Origin: Neonectria sp. B-13
Lineage: Eukaryota > Ascomycota > Sordariomycetes > Hypocreales > Nectriaceae
NCBI GenBank assembly: GCA_002682825.1
Contig: NOKP01000001.1
Location: forward strand, 4,095,296 to 4,159,295
Reading direction: 5' to 3'
DNA: 64,000 nucleotides
Within the stretch, counting starts at the first letter, position 1, and every line of letters starts with the position of its first letter. Below, one piece after another: positions 46,254 to 60,125 of the stretch. A program made the position numbers and the translations under genes. Under the pieces are notes generated by a model, which saw nothing but the letters and a program-made list of their open reading frames with translations, had not been told where the DNA came from and did not search any database.

Positions 46254-49200
46254 CGTCCAACAAGATGCCGCTGATCCTGGACAACGCCATGCCAGTGGGC
46301 CTCAACGATGTGGACGACCTCTTCGGCGACGGCGTCGGTCTGTCACTTCCTGGGCGATCACAGAGCAAGCAGCTTCATCAGAGGATGGACGAGCTGAGAA
46401 GCCGCGGGTGCTGCCAGTATGTCCACGCGTCCTCCCCTCCGTTTGATGAGAGTATCGCAGCTAACTTTGACGCAGAGCAGTAGCCTGGTCGAGAACGGGC
46501 ACCATCGCCTCTATTACTCCAGATGGTCTGTCGGTTGAGCTTCGTTGTTTACGGCGAAAACCTGAGAATGGCTCCTGGGACCTCAGCGACCCGACGAAAT
46601 GCCATCTCGTCAGTGGCTCCGCGACAATTCCCATCGTTCACCTAGTATGGGCCGGGACTAGCACCCCAGATCTGGCTGTCATTGATGCAATAGGTCGAGT
46701 TGCCATTGTCAGCTTTTCGATAGCCCTCAATCACCCCTATCTTCAGCGAACGTGGGATTCGGATTCAATCGACGACATGCATGGCGTTATGGGCGCTTAC
46801 TGGCTCGGCATCGCCCCGGCCAGCCAGCAGGTACGTTGCTCACCCAACTCGGGCATCGACAGGGACTCGTCATCTAACTAATTCAGTCATACAATGTCAT
46901 GTATGGACCAGCCAACAAGCATGGGAATGGCTACACCTACGAAAGCTCCTTCGTGCACGCCAGTGGCCCGACCCATCCAACCCCAGCCAAAAGCGCTCTC
47001 TTCACCGTCACGTCAAACGGTACGCTCAGGATGCTCTGGTCTCAAAACAATAACAAGATCGAGGAGACGACAATGGAGCTCGAGAGCGTCAATTCCTCTG
47101 ATGATCAGGTCACTCATGCAACCTTCGGCTCGGAGAAGAGTAAGTCCCCTGAATACCACGAGTGGCCGCGTGCTAAATACTCTCAGAGTCCTTGATCCTT
47201 GCTCTCGCCACTACTTCAAAGCAACTCAGCCTAGTCAGGATTGAGATTCAATGGGGTGCGGCAACTCAATCTGACAAATCTAACGCTCAACAAGCAAAGG
47301 TGTTGAATCCGTCTCTTGTTGAGAAACATTTGGCGACCACGAATTGGTTACAGGGCGGAACAAGTGATACAAGCCATGATGAATACATGGCCGAACTCTC
47401 TCATTTAGAAGTTCTCCCGTCCTTGATAGACAACACGGGGAAAAATACAGCGCCCCCCATGATCGTGGCCATCAGGTCTCGTGCTCCAAGTGAGGGATCC
47501 TATCAGATGGCACAGAGCATTCTTGATCGATGGGAGGCCGTAGAGCAACGGCAAAACTTACATCCTGCCTTTGAACAGCTGGGTCGCCGGAACAGCGTTT
47601 CTTCAGAGGTGCCCAACGGCACACAACTTCGCAAAATCGACCCCATCATTATTAACAAGGTCGTTATTGGGTTTCACGCTATCAATTTCGGGAAGGTGCT
47701 GGTTTTGGCTTTCGCCGATGGGTCAGTAGAGTACCGAGACCGGTTTACGTTTGAGGAGCTTTATACCACTGAAGACACGACCAAGGTGATGAATCTTCGG
47801 CAGGTTGGGTGGAATTTCGCGGACGAGGGGCCCTGTAAGTCTCTCAAAGTGTTGATGACTTTCAGATTTGTTTCAGACTAATTCGTATTAGGCCAGCAGG
47901 TTGCATTCTCTCCTACCTACTGCTCCATGATTCAGATGGGTGACGATGGAAAAGTGAGATGGAATAAGTTGCATTGCCATTCAGATGACATTGGGGATTC
48001 TATGCAGGACGGTGCGGAAACCCTTTCCCAAATTACAATGACCACCAACTGATGAAAAGCAGCGCGTTACTCGGCAAGCGTTGCTGGCTTGACTGTCTCG
48101 GCAGCGCCGTCGATATTCTACTCTAACAACTACGACGACATTCTTGCTATCGCGCGGCCTTTTACAACGAAGAAGAGTAAGTCCAATGCAATCGAATGAG
48201 ATAAAAATTGCTTACAATACTAGGGTTCATCCAGGACTGGGTCACTGAGCTTATCAGGATGCTCAAAATCCAGGTCGATTACTCTGAGGACACACATCAT
48301 GACTCCCTTGTGAGAAACGGTTCCTTGCAGTCATGCTTGAGCATCATGAACGCCTTGGGGTTCCGAGGAGAGTTCAATGCTCGATCCTTCCAGGGCAAGC
48401 TGTCGATGCTGTCTCTCAACGTCCGCAATGTGGTCGTTCTGATCACCATTGCAAGCAACACCCCGTTGACTGCCAGGGAGAAGTTGAGCCCGCTAGATGA
48501 GCCCGGTAAGTCCCATCGGACCACGACTTAGAGATTACTTGCTTACCATACAATGTAGAAGTTGTAGAAACCCTCGCCGGCTGTGCGAAATGGTCGCTGG
48601 ACCTACTTGCATGGTTGATTGACTGCCTCTTTGAGCTGATGAATGACGACAAGTTCATGGCACTTTTAACACCGCAGCGATTCAGCGAAATCGCGCCTTA
48701 CCTGAGCAATACCAACAACATCGCTCTCCACTTTCTACTGAGCTCCTCCAGCCGAGGCTTCCTCTCCGCGGTATGCCGTCGCCTCGGGCATCTAGAAGCC
48801 CTCAGTACGAGGGCTATCGACTTCTACAGGAGGCAGTCGGCAGCGCCAGATCAATCTTCGTCTGGGAGAACGGCCCCTCAGCTACAGCAAGCGTACCAGA
48901 GGATGCAGCATGCTACCTCGTCGGGTCTAGTGAAGGTGGGCGAGTTCGAAAAACTGTTGACCGCGCTCGGCAACGACATCCGACAGGCATATCAAAACAT
49001 CCTTCCGGCACTCGTCAAGGCACAGGCAAATGCTCCGCAGGGTAAGCAAATCGACATGGCGGTCAAGACGACGCGAGTCCAGTTCGAGCTGGCGTTGCTC
49101 CTATCTGCATCACCCCCTCCTGCGTTCCTCCAGATCATGATCAAGTTCTTCAACAAGGACCTCAAGGCATTCCGAAGCCTCACCGATCCCTCGCGACTGT

Positions 49201-49466
49201 TCTTTGCGAACTACGACCTCCTTGAGGCGCAGGATGACAAGCGCAGCCTCGCGGCAAAGAAGGCGGCGGGTATGATATATGTGGACGTATTCAAGCGACT
49301 AGAGATCAAGCCGGGGTCGAAGCAGTGGCGCAGGTGCACGCGATGCTCGGGTGTCATGGTGGACGTTTTTGGAAGCCGTCCCGGGTTCACTTTCGTGCTG
49401 GGTCAACAGCGAAGATGTTCGTGTGGAGGCCACTGGACGTTGTTGCAAAAGGGGAGGTTGTCCTAA
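46250..49466 (+). CDS. MED16: Mediator complex subunit 16 (Med16/Sin4), 948 aa
   Basis: Eight exons: 46250..46416, 46476..46830, 46887..47139, 47187..47834, 47892..48011, 48063..48176, 48224..48505, 48559..49466; all introns are 47-59 bp. Med16 is a tail-module subunit of Mediator, linking gene-specific activators to RNA polymerase II. The N-terminus has an acidic NDVDDLFGDGVGLSLPG segment. It is followed by the WD40-like region with AVAWSRTGTIASITPDGLSVELR, VHLVWAGTSTPDLAVIDAIGRVAI and DPIIINKVVIGFHAINFGKVL. The C-terminal half is helical (FIQDWVTELIRML, WSLDLLAWLIDCLFELMNDD, LHFLLSSSSRGFL). It ends in a zinc-ribbon-like pair of CxxC motifs, CTRCSG and CSCGGHWT. The start at 46250 is the first ATG in frame; 46265 (MPLILDN) is an alternative. 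Exon 6 has tandem acceptors (AAG/CAG), and intron 5 uses a GTGCGG donor. Confidence 0.9.
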
Positions 49467-52400
49467 GGGCAAGCATATAGTATAGGCGTCGGGATGGGAT
49501 CTCAGTGCTTGGGTTTTTATACAAGGCGTTATAGTTACAGTGTTGGGTGTGAACAACAGATAGTCAGAGTGTTTTTTTGTTTACCCCTAGCGTTAGTAGT
49601 TCCAGTAATAAGTATGCGTAACCTGGATGATCTAGGAATGGTTTCTTTTGTGATAAGTCAACTTGAATCTTGTCAATGAAATTATACACCATCTGAGTAT
49701 TCCAGTGGCTCAAGGGTGAGTCCAGCAAGTTCATACACTGGGTGTCAGAAAAGAACAGTATGGTCGACAACGCATGCGTTAGGTCGTTTCAAGAGGGAAC
49801 ATAATTAGTTAATGTCTCAACCATGTTGAAACAATAGCAATCTGCCGTTGCTAGGCTTTCGAGACACTATGGATCATGGATAGTGTTTGGGTGCTCACCA
49901 ACCGGCACTTTTGGTGAGACAGGTCTCGACTAGAAAACAACCCGACTACTAGTAAAATGCAACCCGTGCAGAGTTGTGCAGCCACCCGGCAGGAAATTGC
50001 ATGATCGTGATAAAATAGTGGACATTGATTGATATTAGGCTCGATCGAACACGGTGACTCGGAATTACAATTGCTCAGTGGATATTTGATCACAGTATCT
50101 CAATGTTAAGAATTTACCAATCAAGTCGTCATTTTCGTGATGACGTAGCCTACCCTGTAAGCGCCAACTTTCCGTTTTCGGATGCGAGTTCGTGATAGGC
50201 TCAGCTGAGCTTCTGAAGTGGTTTTGTGGCGAGGTTCCCAGCCGCTGGGCAAAATTGGCTTTCCCCTTGCTCTATACCTCAGTGAGAAGTGATGACAAGT
50301 TCGTTCCAAGACCGTGGATCTGCTCCGATCTTGGATGGAAACACCAGCCCGAGTCAGAATGATTGGCGCAGTTGGCGCCACTCATTTCGATCGGTGTGGG
50401 AGTATGGAGATACGGCGTATTCCTGGAGCTAGTGAGATGGGGTCAGATGGTCCAGAGTAGAAGGTGCACTAGATGGAATATTGCTAGTCCGGGAAACGAT
50501 GGCGATACAGTTGTGCTGGCAGGTTTGTGCTGATTCGCTCGCTGGTACAAATACAAGATATTGGGCTCTGAGTTACTTAGATGCTGCCAGCCTATGAAGG
50601 AAGGGCATGCCGATGCAGGGTGAGGTGTAGACAATATCCAGATCAACCAATGACTCCCGTCGTTACTCACTCATGACTCTCTTGACCAACAATTTGTACT
50701 CGGTAGCAAGAGGTCATTCAACCCCGAACTGGGCATCTAGATGACGGATGGGCAATCGGTAATGACGACAGGGCAAGATCCGCGGGTTCTTCGTTAGCCA
50801 TCTCCTTTGCCACAGAAACCAACAAGCTCCTCCATGGCGCACAGCACTATAGCCGTAAAGGGCAACGGGCTCTGGGTTAGTCAGGGGCGTGGCGCATTGA
50901 TCCAATCACACGGCATGGCTGGCGGCGATAAAGCTCATTTAGGTCGGTGGGTCTCCCAGATAACCATTTCGTCTTTTTTGAGAACGAGCCCGCCGTCGAC
51001 CATTTCGACCCCTGCTTTGTCCTTGTGGAATAAATGGAGTGTTGCGCTCCGGGCGACAGATGGGGAAAGTTGCCGATGGCATTTTGGTAGCGAGCGATCG
51101 GACCCTTGGTTTCGGCTGTTGTCACCGCCGTAACCGTGCTTAGAAGAGATGCGAGATGGGATGGATTGATTGGCAAGATGGAGCTTCGACGCACATAACT
51201 TCATCGAGGAGATACTTGGCTGTCTGGGTAGCCAGGGGAAGCCCGCGCTCAATGGATTGAGTACCTACGTAGTACCCCGTACACAAGCTGCAGTGAACCA
51301 GTAATACATCTCTGTGTACATGAGCTCATACATCCGTCCAGTCCCGAGGCGGGTGATGGCGCCAATGCACACAGGCGGTGTCGTCGATCGACGACGCACA
51401 GATTCACAAGGGACCGGGCGACATGGAACCAGGCATTATCTCCAGACTCTCAGGGTTGCGGCGCTAGCCAGACTCTAGTTGTCTAGTTGTGCCATGAGGG
51501 ATTGTCACTGCCTAGCTAACCCACTACTGTCGTGTTGCATCCCGAGTAATGTCGCCTGACAAGGTGGAAGGTGATGATGGTAGACGCATCTGCGTTTGTG
51601 AAGATGAGGCTGCGCCGGTCTTTTGGACGGACCACGGTCTAATGCTTGGGCCTCGGCCTTGGCAGGCTACGACATATTCTAAGCTGTGGCGATGTACGAA
51701 GTACGAACACTGCTACTAAGACCGCATCCTTTAATGATACCTCCCTACTTCCTAAGGATGCATGAGTATTACGTAGTACTCGTAGACAGCGATGGTGCTG
51801 GTAATGCGAGAAAGTCTGTCTCCACCGGACATTCCCGCGCGTCAAGCGCACGCGTTCCTGGCCCCAGGCCATGGCATGCCATTTGATGAGAGATGCGACA
51901 TAAAAATAGACGAATTGACTGGTGGACTCGAGAATGCAACGGGCACGCACGGGTCCCTGCGTCGTACGGTTCACGACGGCGGTTGTGCTGGGGAAGCCGG
52001 GATGGCCTGGGTTGGTCGCGGCGGCTACTGCGGACACTGGGAGTTGTGCTACACCCGACAGAACCTCATGTAGGTGATCGGTCGAGCATTCGGAAGCACC
52101 TACGGGCGCCTACGTGCAGAGAACCTAAGAGTCCCGTCCGTTGCCGCCGCAGTGGGCGCACGCGGAGCAGCCGTGAAACCTGCTTCCTTGCCTTTAAAGG
52201 GCGCTGAGGGCCATCGACAGGCTGCGACGAGCCCCCGAGCCAAACACGCACGCACGCGCTCCTCATTGGGAACGATTGCGAATTGCGGATTCCGTGTCTT
52301 TGTCGCAATTCCATCCCGCCTCCCATCCACTGCCAGCCATTTCCACAGCTTGCCCAACCACCAGACAGCACCTGCACACTGATCACTGGCTGAGCCCTGT

Positions 52401-53963
52401 TCATGTCGGGCCTGCTCCCCTTCTTCATCCTTCACCATCCCTTCCGACAGCCAACCAGGCGAACCAACGGCACCCCCGGGCTTGCTGTGAGCAGGGAAAC
52501 CAATCGATCAAGCAATCCGACAGTCTGTCAATCAATCAATCAATCAATCAATCTTGGTCGAGCTATCAGCATCCCCAATTCGCTGTGCCACCTGACGACG
52601 GGCACCCCACTCGGCCTTGTCATCCATCATCGAGAGGAGGGAACCAGGGTCGGGCGACACAAGTTCAACGCGCCGCACTCTAATTGTTCGCCTTCTCAGC
52701 TCTCCGCCGAAGAAGAATCCCACGAGTCGAGCCGACACTAGAGGCTGCATCGCATCGCATCGCAGGCGCCTCTCCCCTGGCGTCCCCTCACTGGCCACTG
52801 GCCACTGGCGGCATTGGCTCCCTTGGTCTCCTCTTGACGCTCGTCAGTCCTGGCTGGCCCGCCCCCTGGTCTGCAGACCTGCCCCTGATCTCCTTCCCCT
52901 GCGCCACGACTCCACGACGCAGGGATTTGAACGGACGACCACTCTCCATCCCGCCCAAAACGGCTGCTGTGCCTCCCCGTTGACGCACCAGCAGGGCTGG
53001 CTGGCCGAACGCTAACGCAGGAACGTCGACGATTGTCCATTGAGATTCCTTCGTCGCTGGCGTCTTTCATTGATTACTGCAACTTGGGGGGTTCGAGGAC
53101 GCTCATCACCTATCCAGCCATCCATCCATCCGCCCGCCCACGGTCCAACTTCAACCCCCCATTTCAGAGGACTAGTACCACACTACTTTGTCTACCCAGC
53201 CCACCATCACGTTTGGCGCCGCCGTCACGTCGACGGCCCAGGCACGCACTCGCTCTCAGTGGCTGGTCGTCAGAACAAGACTGGGCCCCCCCCTATTTCC
53301 TTCCTAGCCACTCCTGCACTCCGAACTGAGGCTTTCCGGGGTCCCACCGCTGAAATCCCCACTGAACCGCCCGTTTGCCCCACTGACGCAGGTGCCTCCG
53401 TGGCCCGTGTGGCTCTCTGTGGAGCGTCTCTCCCACAGTCCCAGGCCTCCACCAAGTTGCTAAACCGCTAACTCGCAGGGAGCCCCGGCCTGCGGCGGCG
53501 ATACGTGCGACCGGTCGTCTCGCCTTTCTCCTCTCGACCAGACTCCCTTCCATTAGCTCCAGGATCCAAGCAAGCCCTCTTTCTTCTCTTTCATACCGCT
53601 TCCCCTTCGCTTCGTCGCGAACTATCCCTTTCCACCCCAATCCCATGGGCCAAGACTAAACCCGGCGATAAGACGTTATTGCTGTCCGTCGCGCTGGGGG
53701 GTCGCATGTCACATCTCACACCCTTTCTTTCTCTCTCCCAATCACACCCCCCTCCTCTTCCCTACCTACCTATCCATTGGCTTGGATTGCTTGGATTGCC
53801 TCCTTGCGACCAAGTACTCCATAGTGCCGACCTACTGTCCATACGAAACTGCACTGTCGATCCGTCGGCGATTGTGCACTACGGACGGTACTCCTACACA
53901 CGCTCTTCGTACACAACTGAGTACCGCCGTACCTAGAGCATCGTCGGTAGCCTCTATACTAAT
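49467..53963. other. 4.5-kb gene-poor region
   Basis: No supported gene. Frames at 51640-53940 are short, overlapping and low-complexity. Features are a CAAT microsatellite (52528-52553), GTAC-rich motifs at 51263-51285 and 51690-51790, and long CT/CCAT-rich stretches from 53000 to 53800 that look like promoter/leader of the downstream coiled-coil gene. Confidence 0.5.
52528..52553. repeat. (TCAA)n microsatellite
   Basis: Six perfect tetranucleotide units, directly visible. Confidence 0.85.
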
Positions 53964-56900
53964 ATGGAACCCGCCCTGGCCGCCGCCCCTGGGCCTGGGG
54001 TCCCTCTGCCGCTCTTGTCGACATCCGATCCTGATACTCGCTCTGATACTACTACGACTTCCTCCGACACTTCGTCTGCTTCGACCTCCTCCGACCCTGT
54101 CGACCTTCCTCAACCATCTGAGTCTGCCCACCACCAGAGTAACACTCACCGTCAGCTACCGCCCACCACCTCGCCGAGGATCACTGCAGTCCACGCGCGA
54201 TCTCAAACTGTCGACTGCCTCCCCGGCTCCTCCAGCCCTATTGCTTCTGCCTCTGCTTCTCCTGTTGCTGCCAGTACTGCTACTGCCGCCCATTCTTCCT
54301 CCGGGAGACCTATCAAGCGGAAGCCTCTCTCTTCTACGGCCTCGGCCTTGGCCCTGCGCTTCTCTTCCTCCGGCTCTCCTCTACCTTCCCCCCTCGAGCT
54401 CCCCAAGCCAGAGCAGAGGTTCGCCAGGTCTTGTTCCGTCGACAGTCCCACCCTTTACGAGTTCTCTCCAGCCGCCCGCGCTTCGCCGCTGGCTAGCCAG
54501 TAGGTCCCCCCCCCCCTTACATCCCTCAAACAGCCACCCACTTCCCAATCGAACATCTTGCTGACTCGAATACTCCCCCAGGCCCCCCGTCGCGAGTCTG
54601 GCTTCCCACAACACGGCCTCGCCTGTGTCGCGAAGCATCCCAGCACCAGCTCTCAGCCCAACCGATTCAGCGTCTGACTTCTCTGACGTCTTGGACGGTT
54701 ATGATGATCTGATCCCAGACGACGACTCATATTCAACGCCTGACCCACGCGAAACTGTGGTGGAAAGACGCGACTCTGATAAAGACGACGTCGAGAAGCC
54801 CGATACCAGAGACAAAGACGAAGACAAAGACAGGGCCCAGCAACTCAATCTCAACGACAAAGAAAGCGCATTCAGCAAAGAAACCGTCAACCTAAGCCCC
54901 GACTCCGACTCTGACGACGCGCGCTCCACTTACTCCGATAATATTAATTCTAATACACCCCCAGCGCCCATGTTAGCACCGAAGCCGAGTCCCCCTCACC
55001 TAAAGCTCGATCACGTTGCCCTCTCGGTTACTCCAGAAGAGCCACAGTCAGCCACCAGTTCACAATCGCCGGCGTCAGCGCAATCACTCGCATCACCCCA
55101 GCTCAACAAGCCGTTGCCCAAGTCTCCAGGCCCAGCATCCCCCTTTGCTGCTCTCTTCAACTGGGCAGCTCCTTCACCGTCGGCCACCGAATTCTCCATC
55201 TCAACCCCGGTTTCGCCCTCGAGAGGCGGTACGGCCAATGATACCCCCTATACCACCGTCACAAATTCTTATTCGGAAATCTCAAAGTCCAATGCGAGTA
55301 GTCTTGGATACCCTGAATTATTTCTATCTACACCACCCACGACAGCCCAATTGGACGAAATGGAAGATGAGCTAAAAGCCATCAGCGTCGAGCTGGCGTC
55401 CTCCATCCGCCGCGAGATGGATTTGGAGGACCTAGTCGACCGACTACAAGAACAAATGAACAACCCTCAGGCTCCCGGCAAACGGAGCAGTGACTACTTC
55501 TCCGACTCGGGCTACAGCTCAGCTAAGCTGAGTGAGGCCGATCAGGGTCGCGAGGAGATTGAGAAGATCCAGAGAAAATCAGAGCAAGAAAAAGCATCAA
55601 TTCGCCTGGAACTGACAAACAAGCTCCAAGATGAGAGGTCAAGGCGGAAAGCACTCGATCAGCAGATTAAGCAACTGGCTGAGAAGGCTTCTCAGATTGA
55701 TCTTGCGGAGATTAACAATTTGGATGCCAATGGACGACTCAAGGATCTCGAGAACACCTGCGGAGACCTTAGAAGACGACTCTCAGAGGAACGTACGGTT
55801 AAGAACAACTTTGAGGATCTCCTCACTGCCCTCCGAGGCGAGCTGCACGACGCATGCAACGAAAGAGACAACCTTCGCGATGAGATTGTCCCTCAGCTGA
55901 GGGCCCGCGTGGAGGGTCTCGAGTCCGAGGCCGCCGAGTATTCCAACTTGACATATGAGTCGAGCAAGATGCAACAGGAGCTTCACTTTCTCAAGAAGGA
56001 GAACGACAACTTACGACACTCGGCGATCTCGGGTGTTTCGACACCCCCGATGAACCGGATGTCTCGTGCCATGTCCGGTGGTCTTGCTAGGTCCAACTCG
56101 GTGGCAACCAGCTCATTCCGGAACCAGCGACCCCCAGCTCTCCAGCTCTCCCGATCTAATAGCGTAAAGAACGCCAACGCCCCGATCGAGTCTCGCGAGG
56201 CACTCGCCGAGAGGCTTAAGGACGTTGAGGCCCAGAGGGATGCCCTGCACAGCGCCCTGAAGAATTTGCTGGACCGCCAAGACTGCCAGAACAAAGAGAG
56301 CGACAAGAAAATCCGCATCCTCCAGACCGAGCGCGAGAGGCTCTTGTCTGCATCCCCCCGAAGGGGCGGCTTCGAACGAGACATTTCTAATTTGCGAACT
56401 GAAATCAACGTTCTTCGCCGCAGGGCTGAAGAAGCCCTGGAGCAGAAGTGGCAGGTTGAGAAGGGCCTTGGTGGTCTGAAGATGGACCTCGATAGAGCCG
56501 AGGAAGAGATTACCCTTCTTCGTGACATGCTCAAGGAGAAGGATATCCTGATCCCCCCCTCCTTTGCTCGATCTAGTGGATCTAGCACCGGCAGCTACTT
56601 CGGCGACTCTGGCGGCCCCGTTACATCGGAGTCACTTGAGAGGGCTTATGCAGATCTGCAGGCCGCCTACCTCGAATCGCTGGAGCGTATTAAGGAGCTC
56701 GAGCTCGATACCAATTCAGATGAGAAGACCCAGCTCGCCATGCAGCGGCTCGAGCGCACCCTCTCCGTGGCCGTCAGCGAACGCAATGCTGCCAAGCATG
56801 AGATCGACGCTTTGACGAACCAGTTCAACAACGTTAGCGCCAGCGAGAGCAAGACGCTGGAGAGCGAACAAGCACTCGCTGACGAACTCAGTGATTCAGC

Positions 56901-57537
56901 TCGCCGTGTCGAGCAGCTCGCTTCTCAGGTCCAGCATCAACTGGCAACCAACGCTGCGCTCCGGGAGCGTCTTTCTGCCACCGTCGCCCGAGGTGAGGAC
57001 GATCGCAAGACGAACTCGGACCGCATCGCCGATCTACAAGTCCACCTCAAGACCATGGAAGATCAGCTTATCGCTGCCCAAACTGCATCCGAGGATCGGG
57101 TTACCCGTCACGAAGAGGAGATCGCTGCGCTCCGAGAGGCTCACAACGACCAACTTCGTCGTATGAACAGCAGCCCTGGCCTTGGAGGCTTCCGATCACC
57201 TGGCTTTTGGTCACCCCGCAAGCCTTCGCTCCTGAGCCCGCTCTCACCGAGATTCCCTCTCTCCCCTCGCGCCATTCCCGAGAAGACCTTCCAGGATGCG
57301 GCCCAGATGGACGCACTTCGGGCCCGCGTCTCGGAGCTTGAGAAGGCCCTCGAGGATGCCGAAAACGAGATGCAAGAAGTCGTGGCTAGAATGAGCGTTG
57401 CGCAAATTGAGGTGCTCAACCTCCAGGAGGAGCGTGAGACTGCTGTGCGGGAGACCCGCCGGTTGCAGAAGATGGTTGAAACAGAAAAGATGAAGTCCTT
57501 TGAGGAGCGATTCAAGTCGTTGAGCGTCAACGCATGA
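53964..57537 (+). CDS. Large coiled-coil protein, 1163 aa
   Basis: Exons are 53964..54499 and 54582..57537, with one 82-bp intron (GTAGGT donor, CTGAC branch, CCAG acceptor). The first 420 residues are Ser/Pro/Thr-rich and probably disordered, with acidic DGYDDLIPDDDSYSTPDPRE and FNWAAPSPS islands. From about residue 434 a long heptad-type coiled coil begins (DEMEDELKAISVELASSIRR, EDLVDRLQEQM, KIQRKSEQEKASIRLELTNK). It is broken by a Ser/Pro/Arg spacer near 670-715 (STPPMNRMSRAMSGG, ARSNSVATS) and resumes to about 1040. A basic/Pro SP-rich linker follows (FWSPRKPSLLSPLSP), then a final coil to about 1155. No motor, kinase or membrane segment is visible. The pattern of coiled coil plus repeated S/T-P and RSNS sites suggests a phosphoregulated cytoskeletal or polarity scaffold, but I cannot name the family. 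Confidence 0.85.
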
Positions 57538-58389
57538 AGAGGAGGAACAACATGGTGGGATACTACACGTCGTTGGAGTATTGAACGGGATGCACATTGC
57601 TTGTCTTCAAGTGAGAGTTGCTGCATTTAGCGAAACGGAGTTCCTATGATTTTCCCCATCTTTATTTGGAAACACATTCACCGCGCACAATGGAGCGCCG
57701 ACTATCAATATTTGGTTTGGCTGCAATACAGCCTTGGAATGGAGCTGAGTTTGGGCATTGACTTGGGTTACTGGCATGCGCTTACATACGCGCACAATCA
57801 TTGGGAACACATGCTCGTTTGGAGGAGTTTTTTCTTTTGCAGGCCACCGCCTGCTGATTGCGCAAGTCACATACGCGCGAATCATACAACTCGGTGGAAC
57901 ATCTGGTATATAATGTCTTGTAGTATTGCCAGGCTCGTAGTATAGAAAGAGCGATGGAGAAGGAGATTGCATGTATAAAGTGGTGGTTCGTGGCAAGGTT
58001 ATAGTTTAGTGATGTGTAAGATACAAGATCAATACTACTTGCTACTGAGAACCTCTGGCTCCTTACCTTTGAAGTGTATTGAGAGTATATCATTTCTTGC
58101 CGAGTTGAGGTTGTTACATCTCGTAGGCCTCACCTTCCCCAGAACCAACTTCAATTTCTTTTTATGGAAAGGAGAACTGAGGAAAGCATTTTTTAACAGT
58201 AGACGCTACTACAGAGAGTCACAACCTTGAGCACACTCGACTTCATCACAATTCTCGTAATATCACAAGCTCTTTGTTTACCCTGTTTAGGTCAAGATCA
58301 TCAGCATCTCATTATCCTATCGACCTCTCTACGATATTCTATGGAAGCTTAAGAACGCAACCCCACCAACGACCACCATTATCAATCAG
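57538..58389. other. Intergenic region
   Basis: Spacer between two plus-strand genes, AT-richer than its surroundings. It holds the coiled-coil 3' flank and the promoter of the membrane-protein gene, with a 3-codon uORF near 58340. No gene is supported. Confidence 0.55.
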
Positions 58390-59215
58390 ATGCTCTCTGT
58401 AAAGCACCACCTTTTGTTCTGGACTGTTTCGATTTTGTCGGTTCCCCTCGCTGTACTCCGCCATCGCCTACGTCCTTGGTTGCCGTCCGTCCTCGCAGAC
58501 CCGGTCCTGGACCATGTTGTCCACGGACTCACGTTTTACACTCTGTGGCGCAAGAGGAAGCCGCTCTGGTGGCTCTACTTGGTGTGTGTGGGAGCGCTTT
58601 GCGTCGCGGCCGATGAAGCTCTCGCGGAAATGGGGTTCGCGGGAACGCTGCCGGGCAATGATGAGTTTGATGAGAACGAGATCAGGACGTTGGTGGCTCA
58701 TGGGCTAGTCAGCTTTGTGGTTCTTGGTACACTGGAGCCCATGCGGCAGAATGTGAGGACCCCTGGGTTTCGCTCTGGTCTTTGGGGACACGCTGCTAAC
58801 TGGAAAACATCCAGAGACCAGATATCGAGGTCTGTGGAATGGGCATGTTTTCGGAGCCTCTAATCCTACAAAGACGGCAGAACTTAGTCTGGTCCACGAT
58901 GATGGGGCTTTTGGGACTCGCCGTAGTGACAGGACTGCTCGAGCTGATCCTATATCAGGTGCTTGGTCGTTGGGTTGACCTGCCTGGATTCTGGTTCCCC
59001 GAGCATCTCAACCTGACACAGACCTTCGTCCACGCATGGCTCCTGTCGCCACTCCTCGATGTTGCTGAGACGGTACGATCTTGCACTGGATGTCTCTGCC
59101 TCTGAATGGCATCGTACGCTGACCGCAACAAAAACAGGCCGTTTATGTCGTTCGTCGCATCTTGTGGCCGGCGTGGTTCCAGGGAAGAATAACAACTATC
59201 CGCAACCAACCATAG
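58390..59215 (+). CDS. Small multi-pass membrane protein of unknown function, 232 aa
   Basis: Exons are 58390..58752, 58815..59072 and 59138..59215, with introns of 62 and 65 bp; joins read RQN|RPDIEVCG and DVAET|AVYVVRR. About four to five hydrophobic segments are visible: near residues 8-24, 60-75, 100-115, 148-168 and possibly 185-205. Charged loops contain GNDEFDENEIR and VLGRWVDLPGFWFPEH. The N-terminus (MLSVKHHLLFWTVSILSVPL) could be a signal anchor. No transporter or enzyme signature is recognised, so no function is proposed. The three-exon structure with consistent frames and standard splice sites supports a real gene. Confidence 0.7.
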
Positions 59216-60125
59216 TGCGCCTGGATGTGGCGGAACTTGGTGATGGTTTTCTGGTGGATGACAATGTACTATGGGGCGCGTATCTGCGATTTGTTATGTT
59301 CGTGACGCGCATCTCGAACGGGGAGTCGGCATGGAGTGGCGGTATCTCTATTCATAGCATTCAGCGATTATTGTGACTACGGTCCTGCAAGGTGCGAATA
59401 GCGAATTGGATCGAATTACAGATAGCGGGATGGGAGATCAGAATCAAATCATGGGGCTAGTAGAAGTAGTGGGGGAGTGGTTATCTGGGTAGATCAAAAC
59501 TGGAGAGGCAAGCGTGAAATCAGGAGAAGCCCACTCTCATGCAGGTGCTGTGATCCTTAGCTGTGTCTGATAGTCCGCATTGCGGCATCGATCATGAAGA
59601 GGTGATTCTATGTGTCATGATGAATTAGGGAGGCTTGGTCACGGAGGATGTCGTACATGTGGTCGACAGCGCGAGAGATTGGGTTCCGGATAAATCTTTG
59701 GATGGAACCTCGTTGCCAGGCCGTAGATAGGTTTTATGAAGACGTTGGTTACCGGCCTTGTACGAGGTTGCGTGGGGTTGTCGTTGGTATTCCTCTCAGC
59801 TTTTCTCTTACAACGAGTGTTGATATGCCGGCCGAAACGACAGCCTGGTTAGTATAGGATTGCCAGCGTAGGAATCGGCATGAGTGGTGACTAAAGCAGA
59901 TGACGAGAAAGGCTGGGGTTTCGAAACTGGGGATGAGGGCTTCTCTGGTTGACTCGTATTGGCTTAAAATGGAAGTCCTCAGCTTCTGGGGGCCGTTGTT
60001 TTCTTCTTTGGAAACCGGGCATGTACGAGGCTTTGCAGTTGGTAAGCTTCACACCTGGACTGGCTGCAACCGTCACATGCACGCTTTTCCGGAGAATCTG
60101 CGTCAGGCTAACAATGGGCGATGGC

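Noticed and set aside
52920..52940. GGATTTGAACGG, reverse T-loop-like
   Set aside because: The stem does not pair and no other tRNA arms are visible.
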